Shown here in pieces: positions 48,001-57,871 of a stretch of 64,000 nt of DNA; the first letter of the stretch is position 1; each line of letters begins with the position of its first letter. Both the position numbers and the translations under genes were made by a program. A model generated the notes under the pieces. It worked only from the letters and a program-made list of their open reading frames with translations, did no database searches and had not been told where the DNA came from. Source of the DNA: Pardosa pseudoannulata (lineage: Eukaryota; Arthropoda; Arachnida; Araneae; Lycosidae); NCBI GenBank assembly GCA_032207245.1, contig CM063503.1, positions 56,857,517-56,921,516 of the forward strand, given 5' to 3'.

Positions 48001-50043
48001 AAGTATTTTGATCACAAAATTATACAATTCAATCTTAATTATAATCTAAATAAAAATAACAATATACCTAAATCTAAAAATATAAACATAACTAACAATA
48101 TTAAAAAAGATTTAGTTTAAAAAATCATGAAATAGAACTAAGTTTTCAATGGCAGCCTTACTTAAAGCCATATTCACCCAACAGACATTTATATAGATAT
48201 TTGTACATTTCTGCGTTTAAGCCGAGAACTTCTGGAATTTTTTCTAAACCTGAATGTGTGTGTGTTAGGATATAGCTTATATATACACGATTCCATAGAA
48301 CAGATGCAACATAGTCCCTTGGTAACGAATTTTGCCGTTTGCGACTAAAATGTGGACAAACCGCCAAAATTAAGCGAGAAGTTAAAATTGCCCCAATTAT
48401 AATACTCAAACTAGCAAAAATTTGAACTGAAGAAAAACAAAACAAAAAGAAATGAGTCGTATCTGTGCCGGACAAAGTAGCAAAAAGACGCCAAAACTTG
48501 ACTCGAAAACGCGCCAAGAGAAGAAAAACTATGTATCAAAACTTTCTCGCCTCCCTCCTTCCCCATTTCGAGTTATAGTCGGGGTACTATTAGAAGGAAA
48601 ACACTATCTTAGACACTGATAAAACTATCCAAGAACAGTTGATAATCAATGAAAATAAAGTTTTAAAGTCATGTAATGATATTGAAATCAAGTACTTAGT
48701 TGTCCCAGTTAATTTAAATCCGAAGAATCTTTTACATGATATAGAATAAGCAAACTACATAAACTAATTTAACCGTTGTATCAACTCAGCGCCTCCTTTT
48801 ATTACTATCAAATCAAACTGCATCTAATGGTAAAATGGCTTCACCTCCGATACCATCTTAACTAATATGTTTCAGTAAATCCATAATGCAGTTCCGAACA
48901 AAAATATCGAAAATAAGTCTATTAGGTAAAACTACCCCTCCCCCGAAAAAAAAAAAAAAAAAAAAAAACTTTAAATAGTTTTTAATAAATGAGTACTTTG
49001 AAAATGAATATTTGAAAACGTACTTTCACTTCAGCTTAAAAATGAAATACATTCCAGGAAATTTAATCAAACTCCAGATTATATACGAAACACTGAATAT
49101 TAATATTACCTTTCAATTACGCATAAACATAACACTTTAAAGGGGTTTATTACCCCCTACTTAAATGTACTTGCTGAGTGTTTTGACAGTTTTTTTTCCA
49201 GTACTTAATAAAATACAAACGTTTACGAGATAGTCGAGACTTGTTTCCCTTGTTAGAAAATGACATTCCTCCGTACAAATTATAATAAAAATAATCCAAT
49301 TAACATAAATTAAATGTTAAGTCCTTATCTATAAGATAAACATTCCACTCGATAAGTAAGCTTAAATTTCCTTCTGTGCGTTTATATTTGTATTACATAT
49401 ATAGAAAGAATTTGTATCAGTCAAATCATTAAAGAGACAGTATTTTTAACGAATGATTATTCTTCATTTCAATTCTGAATGAAATTTTAATTTTCATGAG
49501 TTTTGAACACTTTACATTAGAAGAATTCTGCAATGCAACAATGTAAACAGAACAGCGTAATTTGAACTATAGATTAATACCTATATTCCAAGTTATAGTT
49601 ATCGTGCAAACCACTGTATTGCATTCAATATTATTTTCAAAATTCCAATGCAATAATAATTTGGGATTCTTAAAATACAACAAGATTAATTATTTCATTA
49701 TTTTCTCAGAATTACACAGGTTTAAGTGTAACGTAGTTCAGTGCTAAATAAACACTGGAATAAGACTGACAATTCGAACTGTTAACTAACAGCTTTCAAT
49801 TTTAATACCATTCTGAAAACAAAGGAATTAAATAAGTTTTACACGATAAACGACAGTATTTTAATAAACAAGTTACCAAAATAACAAATTATAATGGTAT
49901 TAATACATTTTCAGTATTAGTAGGAATGACACCTCTATAAGATTACGGAAACAGTTTCTTATAGTAATAATGAAAGAAATCATTGAAATAATCAAAAATA
50001 AAAGAAAATAAAACTTTACATTGTCCGGTTGTAATTCTGCCAT
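38612..50043 (-). CDS. uncharacterised multi-exon gene with Ala/Gly/Asn-rich tandem-repeat C-terminus
   Basis: Exons 48162-48249, 47593-47690, 46230-46283, 43114-43207, 39867-39962 and 38612-39086 all join with GT/AG borders and consistent phase. They give about 301 residues from the first confident exon to the TGA. I do not recognise the protein. It begins with a helical-looking segment (EKIPEVLGLNAEMYKYLYK), then a mixed region (SEPAVQFRNFRISSSSWHL, MQLQLWNRIERAK), a proline/acidic segment (DVPPLPFHEAREEEGYD), and EIFDDPCMPLFLQSHKSM. The C-terminal low-complexity domain contains 18-residue repeats. No signal peptide or clear membrane segment was seen in the confident exons. The start is unresolved. 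A candidate first exon (50020-50043, MAELQPDN, donor gtaaag) ends in phase 0 while exon 48162-48249 needs one carried base, so an exon may be missing. The six-exon phase agreement makes a real gene likely; the function is unknown. Confidence 0.75.
38880..39075. repeat. 54 bp coding minisatellite
   Basis: About 3.5 copies of a 54 bp unit (agttgataatgaccggctgc ... attacctcctcct) lie in the last exon of the uncharacterised gene. The unit length is a multiple of three, so copy-number change keeps the frame. One copy has extra GCT triplets (38899-38915). Confidence 0.85.
39867..39962 (-). CDS. uncharacterised gene, exon EIFDDPCMPLFLQSHKSM
   Basis: 96 nt with acceptor cttttctag and donor gtattt. 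It encodes LFEEQEIFDDPCMPLFLQSH and then KSMAEIREILE, a mix of acidic and hydrophobic residues ending in a probable helix. Phases match both neighbours exactly. Confidence 0.8.
40386..40545 (-). repeat. tRNA-derived SINE (cluster copy 1)
   Basis: Reverse-orientation copy with the body block cactgcttaaag and gaacggttacgaatatcc, head near 40545. It abuts a plus-strand copy head to head. Confidence 0.72.
40546..40682 (+). repeat. tRNA-derived SINE (cluster copy 2, partial)
   Basis: Plus-strand copy starting inside the tRNA-like head (ttcggtaccggagtaccggg, then a B-box-like gggttcgtatcc). It runs to the tail near ttgtgccccaaacc. Confidence 0.7.
40821..40974 (-). repeat. tRNA-derived SINE (cluster copy 3)
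   Basis: The minus-strand head ends at the cgaacgatggccgg-type word at 40961-40974; the tail is tagtttggagcgctacag at 40826-40843. The body block tactacttaaagctgattcc is present. Confidence 0.78.
40996..41169 (-). repeat. tRNA-derived SINE (cluster copy 4, best preserved)
   Basis: On the minus strand the head reads cgaatggttagggtgctggc, with a B box gggtttgaatcc, then the CATGGATGTTCGTAGCCGTT body and a tail ending in ccaaaccaaacc. The head resembles a tRNA with A and B boxes, so transcription would be by RNA polymerase III. An ORF across it is a shadow. Confidence 0.82.
41192..41353 (+). repeat. tRNA-derived SINE (cluster copy 5)
   Basis: Plus-strand copy, head to head with copy 4: aacgatggccgattggttag, gtaccggagttcgtatccc, body and tail gtagcactccaaacc. 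The 20-odd bases between the two heads are unrelated. Confidence 0.82.
42143..42927. mobile_element. hAT-like non-autonomous element with internal duplication
   Basis: The ends are caggaatgggctaac and gtttgcccatccctg, inverted hAT-like termini. The flanks ccatagga and ccctagag agree at 5 of 8 positions, as expected of a decayed 8 bp duplication. Inside, the block gactgacagatgtaccgatt appears at about 42363 and 42701, and the left terminus word aggacaggaatggg recurs near 42498. This indicates a partial tandem duplication or a nested copy. Confidence 0.65.
43114..43207 (-). CDS. uncharacterised gene, exon DVPPLPFHEAREEEGYDSLN
   Basis: 94 nt with donor gtatgt. Two acceptors lie 5 nt apart (tttttccag and tgtag). 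Only tgtag agrees with the phase of the previous exon. It continues AKVPLLHEYCK. Confidence 0.75.
44488..45437. mobile_element. unclassified element with aaatcacggttgatc-type inverted ends, nested in the pogo-like element
   Basis: gaaatcacggttgatcagag and gacctaaccaat at 44488-44520 is the inverse of gattggttaggtccgctgat and taaccgcgattt ending at 45437, an inverted pair of about 31 bp. The interior is AT-rich without an ORF. Words like ccctgggycaagycctcta recur at about 44023 and 45479, just outside, as direct repeats. Confidence 0.5.
45414..45459. repeat. near-perfect 22 bp arm palindrome
   Basis: The left arm gtccgctgattaaccgcgat + tt (45414-45435) and right arm aaatcacggttaatcagcgg + ac (45438-45459) are separated by 2 bases and have one mismatch. 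It seems to consist of two termini of the same element family joined tail to head. Confidence 0.75.
46230..46283 (-). CDS. uncharacterised gene, exon MQLQLWNRIERAK
   Basis: 54 nt with acceptor aaaatccccag and a strong donor (gtaagtaag). It starts with FVCEMQLQLW and ends with one carried base. Confidence 0.7.
46488..46649 (-). repeat. tRNA-derived SINE
   Basis: Minus-strand copy upstream of the MQLQLW exon: head cagactggttagggcgctat, intact B box gggttcgaatccc, body and gcaagacagcactgt tail. It sits in an intron of the uncharacterised gene. Confidence 0.8.
47593..47690 (-). CDS. uncharacterised gene, exon RPLLVFQDSSSEPAVQFRNF
   Basis: 98 nt with a strong acceptor (tgcttttcag) and a consensus donor (gtaagt). 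Phase in 2, phase out 1, matching its neighbours. The other two frames are also open over this short exon; the one chosen is the only frame that links both neighbours. Confidence 0.68.
48162..48249 (-). CDS. uncharacterised gene, exon carrying LEKIPEVLGLNAEMYKYLYK
   Basis: 88 nt, acceptor acacattcag, donor gtaagg. It enters with one carried base and leaves with two. The frame stays open upstream of the acceptor, but that part (Phe/Leu-rich, through TDTTHFFLF) reads as intron. The pyrimidine content at the acceptor is only moderate. Confidence 0.68.
50020..50043 (-). CDS. candidate first coding exon of the uncharacterised gene
   Basis: ATG at 50041-50043 opens MAELQPDN, followed by a usable donor (gtaaag). 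The phase does not match the next confident exon, so either an intervening exon was missed or this ATG is not used. Confidence 0.35.
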
Positions 50044-51486
50044 GGCCAAGCAACTGTGCAAAGGACTGAATACACCTCAGAACACACCTTATGTACTGTA
50101 CTTCGAGCTACGTTAGCTGTTAAAATTCCCAACCAACTGATGAGGCATGCTGGGTAATCGTCACTGTTTTGTTTTTACTTATTGCCATTCATAAAAATCA
50201 AAAATAAAATTAATATGAATTCACAGATCCACATAATAAATGAGCAAAAATGATGAATATTGCTTGTTTATATTTTATTTTTTAAAACAAATATTGCTTA
50301 TTTTCTGCTTTTCATACTAACTTCTTCAAATTAGTGTTTACTTTTGACATAACGACCTAGTGATTGCGTAAACAGAATGCCCGATTTTGTTAATATTTGA
50401 TTCTTTCTATAATTTTCAGGGATGTTTATCAGTACGATTACAATAAATAAAAAAAGGTATAATTACTAAACACTTAGTCTTTTGATTGCTATACTTTATG
50501 ATGTTTATTTTAGCTGTATTTTATTTATTAGCAGGAAACCGTACTATTCATTATGCCTTTGATCTACAAGTGATTTGGTACTCAGTAAATGAATCAAACA
50601 GTGTCTTTAAATTACTTTTGAGTTTTCATTCATAAAATGTAGTTAAAGTGTTCGATTACTGTAGCTGTGACAGTGATATGAAATTAAAGTTTTGGATTCG
50701 CCGTTTGGCAACTGCTGAAAACGTAAGTTGTTGATATTTCGTTTTCAGAAAATGTGTGATTGGGCTAATTTTTGAATAAACTAATCTGGAATAAAATTAG
50801 AATATGTACGAAGGATGGCTATAGGTGGGCAAAGGTACCAAATAAAATATGTGCAGGGAATATAGTAAGAAACATAAATCCACTTCGGAAATTAAATATT
50901 TTATTACATTTCCTGTTATTTAAGAAATTTACATAACATAATGATTCTACCAAATAGTCGTGTGAAGGTAATTTTTAAAAGTGAGATTTGCTTTTTAGGA
51001 AATTAGGAAATAGATTTTAAATATTATTTTGTTTCTATTTTCTTCGTTATTTACAAATACAAACTAATTGAAACTATAATGAGTTAGAATTTAAATGAAC
51101 ACCAAAACAATTAAGTAAAAGTATATTTATTGGTTTGGTGGCAAAATCTCAACAAAATTGTCATGTATCACCTGTTTCCCTTATGATGTTTAGATGTATT
51201 TGTAACGGTAAAATAAATAAATAAATAATATTAAGTGTAAAAGCCAATTAAAATATTACAAGTGCAAATTTAAATGTTGTCAAATTGTTTTGCTCTTTGC
51301 ATTTTATTTCAATAAAGAAAGGGAAGCTTTGTTAGAATTTTTTAGAATGCTTTTATATACACGAGAACAGTTAAAAAATAATAAGACTATATTTAAACAA
51401 TAAATGTATTATTAACACTTTTATGAAAATAAAACCTTAAAAACCGGCTACCATTATTCATAATTATTTAAAAGGTATTTTCGTAA
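50044..51486. other. upstream flank of the uncharacterised gene
   Basis: This should contain its 5' UTR and promoter if the candidate start exon is used. No gene or repeat is recognisable; AT-rich throughout. Confidence 0.4.
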
Positions 51487-51527
51487 GCATCTACCGTGAG
51501 TGCCGAATAGGCACTCACGGTAGATGC
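51487..51527. repeat. perfect hairpin, 18 bp arms and 5 nt loop
   Basis: gcatctaccgtgagtgcc (51487-51504), loop gaata, then the exact complement (51510-51527). It overlaps the place where the SINE's tRNA-like head should be. Confidence 0.9.
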
Positions 51528-51695
51528 ATACGGCACTGCTGCCGTGCTGTTATGAACCGGAGTTTGTGGGTTTGAATCTCGCTGATGACATGGGTGTTTG
51601 TAGTCGTTTGGAGTAGGCATTAAATAGTATATCCAAGTCTCGTTAGCTATTGTGTAGCACTGGCAGCGTGACCGTAGCTTTCCAAACTAACCTTG
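51502..51695 (+). repeat. tRNA-derived SINE with altered head
   Basis: Plus-strand copy with gaaccggagtttgtgggttt and gaatctc (B box), body to gcgtgaccgtagctttccaa + acc. The A-box region is replaced or rearranged by the hairpin at 51487-51527. Confidence 0.72.
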
Positions 51696-51907
51696 CATTA
51701 TCGTAACGGCTGTTTGGGTGGTAGGCGATGCTAAATAAGTTTTGTTTCGTGGCGTGCCACTGTGGCATATCAGCGTGCATGTGGCATCAGTCGACAAATT
51801 TTATTAATACAGACGCAGACATTTAATTTATTCCACAGAATTTGTTATTGTGAACAGTTGTTTCTGATTTAAAATTTATTATTGAACACCCAACGTATAG
51901 TTATACA

Positions 51908-52057
51908 CAGTGGCGTAAGCAGAATTTTTTCAAGGAGGGGGGTTCATAATTCTAAAAAATAATAGCCCGCATAATTTCTACTAAAATTTTTATTTTTTCC
52001 ATTTTGTGTGAACTCAAGGGGGGGGGGTTAAACCTTTACCCCCTTGCTTACGCCCCT

Positions 52058-52058
<1 letters not shown>
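51908..52058. mobile_element. hAT-type MITE, second copy
   Basis: Same element as 4697-4851 (cagtggcgtaagcagaattt ... cttgcttacgcccctg). The flanking octamers gttataca and gatatata differ at two positions, so the target duplication has decayed. A (TA)n tract begins immediately after the right end. Confidence 0.82.

Positions 52059-52059
<1 letters not shown>

Positions 52060-52127
<68 letters not shown>
52060..52127. repeat. (TA)n(TG)n microsatellite
   Basis: About 53 bp of TA followed by about 15 bp of TG, directly adjoining the hAT MITE. Confidence 0.95.
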
Positions 52128-52959
52128 ATCTTTCTATATTAACAGCACAACATTGAATTAGAGGTTGATAGATTATAAGATTAAAATATATATATATATT
52201 TATTTGGATTAAATTTATAGAGAATAATGCATATATATAATCAAAAAATTTATTGCGTATAAATATTCGTGTCCCGGGGTGACCATGTGAAACTCAGGCT
52301 CTACTTGTAGAATATTGGTCACCTCAATAATTAGCTATTAAGTGAATGTGCCGGATAATTTGAAAAAATGTTGAATCGTATACTAAGGGCACACTTTTGT
52401 TTCAGTAAAAATTGACGGGATTCACATGGTACTTCCGTTTCCGCGTGTATCCGGATATCACGTGTGTGTGTGCGGAGGGGGTAGCACTCTTTACATTATT
52501 AAAAATTGGAATGCGGCCCTCATTAATCTGATGTGTGGCCGCACTTGATATACACTTGAATTATATTGTTTCTTAATTACTTGTTATTTTGGATTAAAGT
52601 CTACTTTTAAATAACTATTTAGTTCCTACGATTATTCTACATATGATAGAAGTATAAGAAACTTAATTTATTAGTTATAGCGAATGATATCTTTAAATAA
52701 GTTACTAACAAGAAATACAATTAGCCCATGTACTGAATAAAATGTATCATTAAATATGAGGAAACTTTAATCATTAGATATGGTTGTCTCATGATGGAAG
52801 TGCGATGATTAATTTTTTGCTAAATGTAGATTAAACTGCGGTCTTAAGCATTAATCTTGAAACTTTAAAGTATCCATTCTGACCATTCCTGAACCGCTTT
52901 CGGCTAATTTCGTTTAGACGTTTTTACGTACATACGTATCTCGTTTTATTCAAAAAAGA

Positions 52960-53760
52960 TTATCTGTATGAGATCAAAATTTTGCATTTAGCATTATTAA
53001 AACGTCTATTAGTGCACATCTTTCTTTTTTTTTTCAATCTGCACTTTGTATAACTAAAATTTTCAATATAACATATATTAACGCCATAGCACATAACTCA
53101 AAAACGATTAGCTATCGAAATTTTGTATGTAAGCCTGCTAATTGTGTACTTGTTCTCCTTTCTTTGGCATTGCAATCTGAACAATATAAAGAAAAAAAAA
53201 AGTAATATAACGTACATTAATGCTGTGGGGTATAACTCAGAAGTGATTATCCGTAAAATGTTGAAATTTTATATTTATTAGAGTTATAATGCCTAATTGT
53301 GTATCTCCCATTTTGATTGCAATCTACACTCTATGAAACGTAAGATTTCAATATAACGTAATTTAACGCTTTAGAGCATAATTCAAAAACAATTCGCCGT
53401 AGAAGGTTGAAATTTTGTGTTTAAGACTGCAATAATATCTAGTTGTACTCATACATCTCATGTTGCAATCTACATTCTGTATAACAAAAAAATTTCAATA
53501 TAACGTGTTTTAAAGCAAATATGTTATATCTCAGAAACAATTAGCCACGGAAATTCGAAATTTTGTATTTAAGACTATTATAACGAGTAGTTGCACATCC
53601 CTTCTTTTGATTGGAATCTTAACTCTAAATGATGCAAAATTTTACTATAACGTTGAGGAGCATAACTCAAAAGTGACTAATCGTAAATTGTTGAAAATTT
53701 GTATTAAGTACAGTTACAACGTCTAGTTGGGCATTTTCATTTTTAGTGAAATCTAGTAAA
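52960..53760. repeat. satellite array A, about 145 bp period
   Basis: Five or more diverged units. The phrase gcaatctgcac or a variant occurs near 53035, 53173, 53318, 53464 and 53611, giving a spacing of 138-147 bp. Other shared words per unit are atataacgtatattaacgc, cataactcaaaaacaattag and gaaattttgtattta. No ORF is conserved. Confidence 0.85.
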
Positions 53761-54139
53761 GATTCAATCCATGTGATCCGAGTGGTAACGTAGAAGTCAA
53801 GCAACTCATTTTACACAGCACCCAGACATTTATTATACACAGCACATTTACAGATACATTTCACAAAAAGAAAAAAATAAATAAATAAAAATAAAAAATA
53901 AATAAATAAAAATCCCTCCGCTCATCGCAGACCGCTCTCTCTACTTCCTTGTTGCCAACCGCCTACCTGAAATTTTATGAGAGTTCGGCACATAGTCATT
54001 CTCGTTGCCAACGGATTCATAAAACTTAACAGAGTTCTGTTATATTATATAATCATCATGGACTAGTGGTAAAGGCGTGGAAGACACATTTCATTTCATA
54101 CTCGTTGCCTCATTTCCATCTTTGACCTCTATAAATCTG

Positions 54140-54290
54140 CTCTCTATAAAATGAAAAATTTCGATATAACGTATATCACCATTGTGGTGCATAACTTAGA
54201 AACTATTAGCAGCAGAAATTCGGAATTTTGAATTTAGGACTGTTATAATGTGTAGTTGAGGACCTTTCCTCTTGATCGCAATCAGAAATC
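54140..54290. repeat. single satellite unit
   Basis: One unit of the same 145 bp family (aaatttcgatataacgtata, tgcataacttagaaactatt, ggaattttgaatttagg), separated from array A by about 380 bp of unrelated sequence. Confidence 0.75.
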
Positions 54291-54338
54291 TAGTCTCTCT
54301 TTTGAAAGAAAATTATAAATCTTGAGTAAATTTATAAA

Positions 54339-54542
54339 ATGACCGATGTGGTAAACAAGACCACTGAACTGTTTGTCTTTGTGAAGAAATTGTTAGAAAC
54401 TGAACTAGTTAAATTTTCCTCTAGTCTTAAATGCATTAGAAGTCTACACAAGAAATGTGAAATTAGTATCAGAAATGTAAACGTCATAGGAATTGCTTTT
54501 GTTAACTACGGTCATTTTCTAGAAACAGGCGGCAAATTTTAG
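54339..54542 (+). pseudogene. ORF-like segment, tandem copy 1 (67 aa), not recognised
   Basis: The frame reads MTDVVNKTTELFVFVKKLLE and ends VNYGHFLETGGKF. I recognise no family. Aligned by codon with copy 2 (55103-55309), I count roughly 20 amino-acid-changing codons against about 7 silent ones. That is near the neutral expectation and gives no sign of protein-level selection. It may be a duplicated exon fossil or a chance frame. Confidence 0.45.
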
Positions 54543-55102
54543 GGTGCGTGTTACGAAGTGTAAAATACTTTATTTAGAAATATTTGTATAAAAATACAAC
54601 TAAACGCAGAATTGCAGATTGTATAGAACATCTGGCGAGCTGCAGAAATTTAAAATTTCTTCTACTGTATTCCTATGTTGAGTTTGTAAAAACTTGGAAG
54701 TGAAAGGTGGAGTCATTCTTATTCGGATTGACTGTGAAGATTAATGAGAACAGCTTTGTTTATAGGTGATAAACTTGAAGAAAAAGTCATAACATACATT
54801 TAACATAACAATAGCTTAAATATAACCAATGTTAGAGGTAATGCAAATAATAGTATTTCGACTAATTTTTTTATTTTGCATGAACTTAATTCATCGAGAT
54901 TAAGCATTCCCATGTTTAATGGTGATTCTAGTTTATTATTGAGATTTATTGATATTTTCAAAAATTCAAGAGATTCAAATGATTTGTTAAAATGTTGATC
55001 AATTTATTTATTTGAAATAGTTTCTACTGGTTGAAGCTTACAGAACTGTATCTAGAGTTTCTCTCCCAAGAGAAAGTTATAAATCTTGAAGAAATTTATT
55101 AA

Positions 55103-55309
55103 ATGATCGACGTGGTTACCAAGACCACTGAACTAGTATTTGGGAAGAAACTGTTAGAAATTGAATCAGTTAAATTTCCCTCAAGTCTTAAATGCCTTAG
55201 AAGTGTACACGATGAATGGGAAGTTAGTATAAGAATTTTAGACATCATAGGAGTTGCTTTTGTTAACTACAGTCATTTTCTAGAAGGGGCGGAAAATTTG
55301 ACTCATTAA
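55103..55309 (+). pseudogene. ORF-like segment, tandem copy 2 (68 aa), not recognised
   Basis: The frame reads MIDVVTKTTELVFGKKLLEI through VNYSHFLEGAENLTH. It is about two thirds identical to copy 1 with a one-codon deletion. The third copy (about 56345-56640) is out of frame and broken. Confidence 0.45.
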
Positions 55310-55962
55310 AAATTTGATCACTAAGTGTATATAAAACTTTAATATCACTTTTCAAAAAAATTTGTATAATTAATAATAAAATATATGCAGAATTTCATTG
55401 TTCAGACTTCATTTCGCATTATCAAATGTGGTATAAATTTTTCACTGTTGTGAGCCAATTTGTATGTAAAAACTTGAAAATAAAGATATAGTAGTCATAT
55501 ATATAAAATAAATATAAAGTATATAAATTAAAGTATAAAGTAAATATAGAGAATAAGTCGAGAACATTTCTATTTGATGACAGAAAACATGCTACTGACG
55601 CAACAAGAATTTAGTTCAACAATCATGCAAAAGACACATGTGGAAATCACTGTGCTAAATGTATTATTTTACGGAAAATGTGTTTCAAAAAACAGATTTT
55701 ATATGTAAAAAAAGTTTTCTATGAATTTTTGATAATAAAATTTTTTTTAAACTAATTTGGTAACTATTTTCTGCAAAAATTCAATTTTTCTTGATCAGTC
55801 AAATTGTCCGTTCAGTAAAAATAGGTTATGATCAACATCCGTAAATCTGTGTTAATACAGATTTTCAGAAGGGCCGGCAAATTTTAGGGCGTTTTGGCGT
55901 AAGTGTAAAATACTTTATTAGGTTTGTATAAAAATCAACAAACTATTAATTGCAGATTGATA

Positions 55963-55994
<32 letters not shown>

Positions 55995-56437
55995 CTTAAG
56001 TTGAAAGGCATTCTATTTTATTATTGTAAAATAATTTCACTTTTATAGATATAAAACAAAATATTAATAAATACATTTAAAATAAACGTTAGAGGTAAGC
56101 AAAAATGTATTTCGACTAATTTTTTTTTTTATTTTGCATGACTTAATTCACTTAGATTAAATTATTTTAATCGCGATTCTAGTTTAGTATTGAGATTTAT
56201 TGATATTTTCAAAAGTTCAACAGATTCAAATGATGTATTAAAATGTTGATCAATTTATTTATTTGAAATGTTCTATTGATTAAAGCTTACAAAACTGTAT
56301 CTAATTCTCTCGAGAGAAATTATAAATCTTTAATAAATTTATTAAATGATCGATGTGGTAAAAATGAACTAGTTGTCCTTGTGAAGACATTGTTAGAAAT
56401 GAACTAGTCAAATTTCCTTTAATCTTAAATGCCTAAC

Positions 56438-56560
56438 GATACCAAATCGTTTAAACGCTAACGATTAATCTCGTTTTAAATAATTGCGTTCCCTCATTGT
56501 TGGCGTGTATCGTCTAATCGTAGTTAGCCGTTTAAGCGACTTTTAGATCATTAGAACTAC
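56438..56560. mobile_element. MITE with gtcgtttaacg-type ends, second copy
   Basis: taccaaatcgtttaaacgct and aacgattaatc pair with ctaatcgtagttagccgttt + aagcgac. It matches 36831-36955. It interrupts the third tandem unit, where copies 1 and 2 are continuous, so those two act as empty sites. Confidence 0.75.
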
Positions 56561-56897
56561 ACGATGAATGGAAAGTATAAGAAAAAACATCATAAACTTT
56601 TGTTAACTACATCATTACAAATTTTAGTGCTTGTTTCGTAAGTGTAAAATATTTTTATTAGGAAAATTTGTATAAAATACAACTAAATGCATAATTGCAG
56701 ATTGTATCGAGCTGCAGATTTATTTCTTGTACGATCGGTTTGTAAACTTGGAAGTGAAAGTTGGCTTCATTCATTCTGATTGACTGTAAACAGCACATAT
56801 ACTTGGAGGAAAAGTCAATAACATACATTTAAATCGAAACAGCACAAAAAGCATTGAATATTCGTATTACAAAGAACAGGAATTTTTTCTTTTCTTA

Positions 56898-57871
56898 CTA
56901 GCATATACCCGTTATGACGGGTAGTAAAATTTTTAATCTTAGCATTGTAAAGTACATGAAAAAAATTTTTTTGTTTTTGTGAGAATTATCTGGTACCTCT
57001 CAATAATTTGTTTACCTTTACTGACTATATGTTAGTTGCCAACTTTAATTTATCTTGTGATATTACGTGATAGGGTGGACAGCAAAGGTTTTAACATTAG
57101 CAGTGATTATTTGGCGGAAGTGAAAATGTAGTTAATCGATTGCAAACCGTGTGGTTCTGTATAAGAAAAATACACACAAACAAACAAACTTCTTAATTTT
57201 CAAAGATATATAACTTAAACGCTAGATATTTATTAGTGGGGGGAAATAGACTCCTAGACATTTATGAAAAGAATTTGTTGTTAATACTGGTGATAAAATT
57301 TTCATTGCAACAAAAAATAATCGATGATTAAATTTAAAATTATCGCATATGTAACTAATCTATTATTTAAGCCAAATATAAAAGGAATTTATTTACATAA
57401 TATCTAAGATGAGTGATAAAACGTATAAAACTAATGCAGACGACATTTAAATAATTTAAAATAAGAAATGATTAAATGAGATGGTTAAAGGTATGACGTC
57501 ATAATGCTAGAAAAAAAATGTTATTTTTACCTATTTATTTTGTGATAAATTGATAAACTTAATCACCTGCTTTTAACCGGGGAAAATAGTGCTAGAAATA
57601 ATGGCATTAAACGCTCGAAAAGGGGGAAGGGGTGTATTTCGGACGTTTTAAAGACGACAGTATTTTTCACTGTGATATGAGGCATATTTATATATATTTA
57701 TTTTAGAATTGAATCGATAGTTTAGTTGAAGATAAACTTTACTCGCTTTGAATTTTGCTGACCCTAACTCATCAAGAATTCAATAGGGATGCCGTTATCC
57801 ATTCCAGGTCCAACCGTTTCATAAATTCGTGGACAGACGGACAGATAAAGTAGCTATTAATATACAGGGGA
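56898..57871 (-). mobile_element. non-autonomous Helitron, second copy (974 bp)
   Basis: On the minus strand it starts TCCCCTGTATATTAATAGC and ends with a hairpin (acccgtcataacgggt) and CTAG, lying exactly between A and T. Internal words such as ggttaaaagcaggtgattaa and gtgacgtcat-like motifs are shared with 25847-29279, so both belong to one family. No coding capacity. Confidence 0.85.

Larger units (their letters stand above)
54300..56900 (+). repeat. three diverged tandem copies of a 0.8-1.3 kb unit
   Basis: Homologous blocks start near 54316, 55085 and 56335, each with a segment like aaatgatcgatgtggta followed by about 200 bp of ORF-like sequence and a shared 3' part (gcgtgttacgaagtgtaaaat or similar; attcaaatgatttgttaaaa; tcaatttatttatttgaaat). 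The copies get progressively more degraded. The third is interrupted by the MITE at 56438-56560. Confidence 0.85.

Noticed and set aside
48250..48517. The upstream part of the 119-residue minus-strand ORF as coding
   Set aside because: It lies beyond a plausible acceptor at 48250-48251 and is hydrophobic AT-rich sequence. Only the last 88 nt fit the gene's splice phases.
54055..54100. tRNA-like phrase gactagtggtaaaggcgtgg
   Set aside because: It resembles an A box but no B box or repeat body follows at the right distance, so it was not called.
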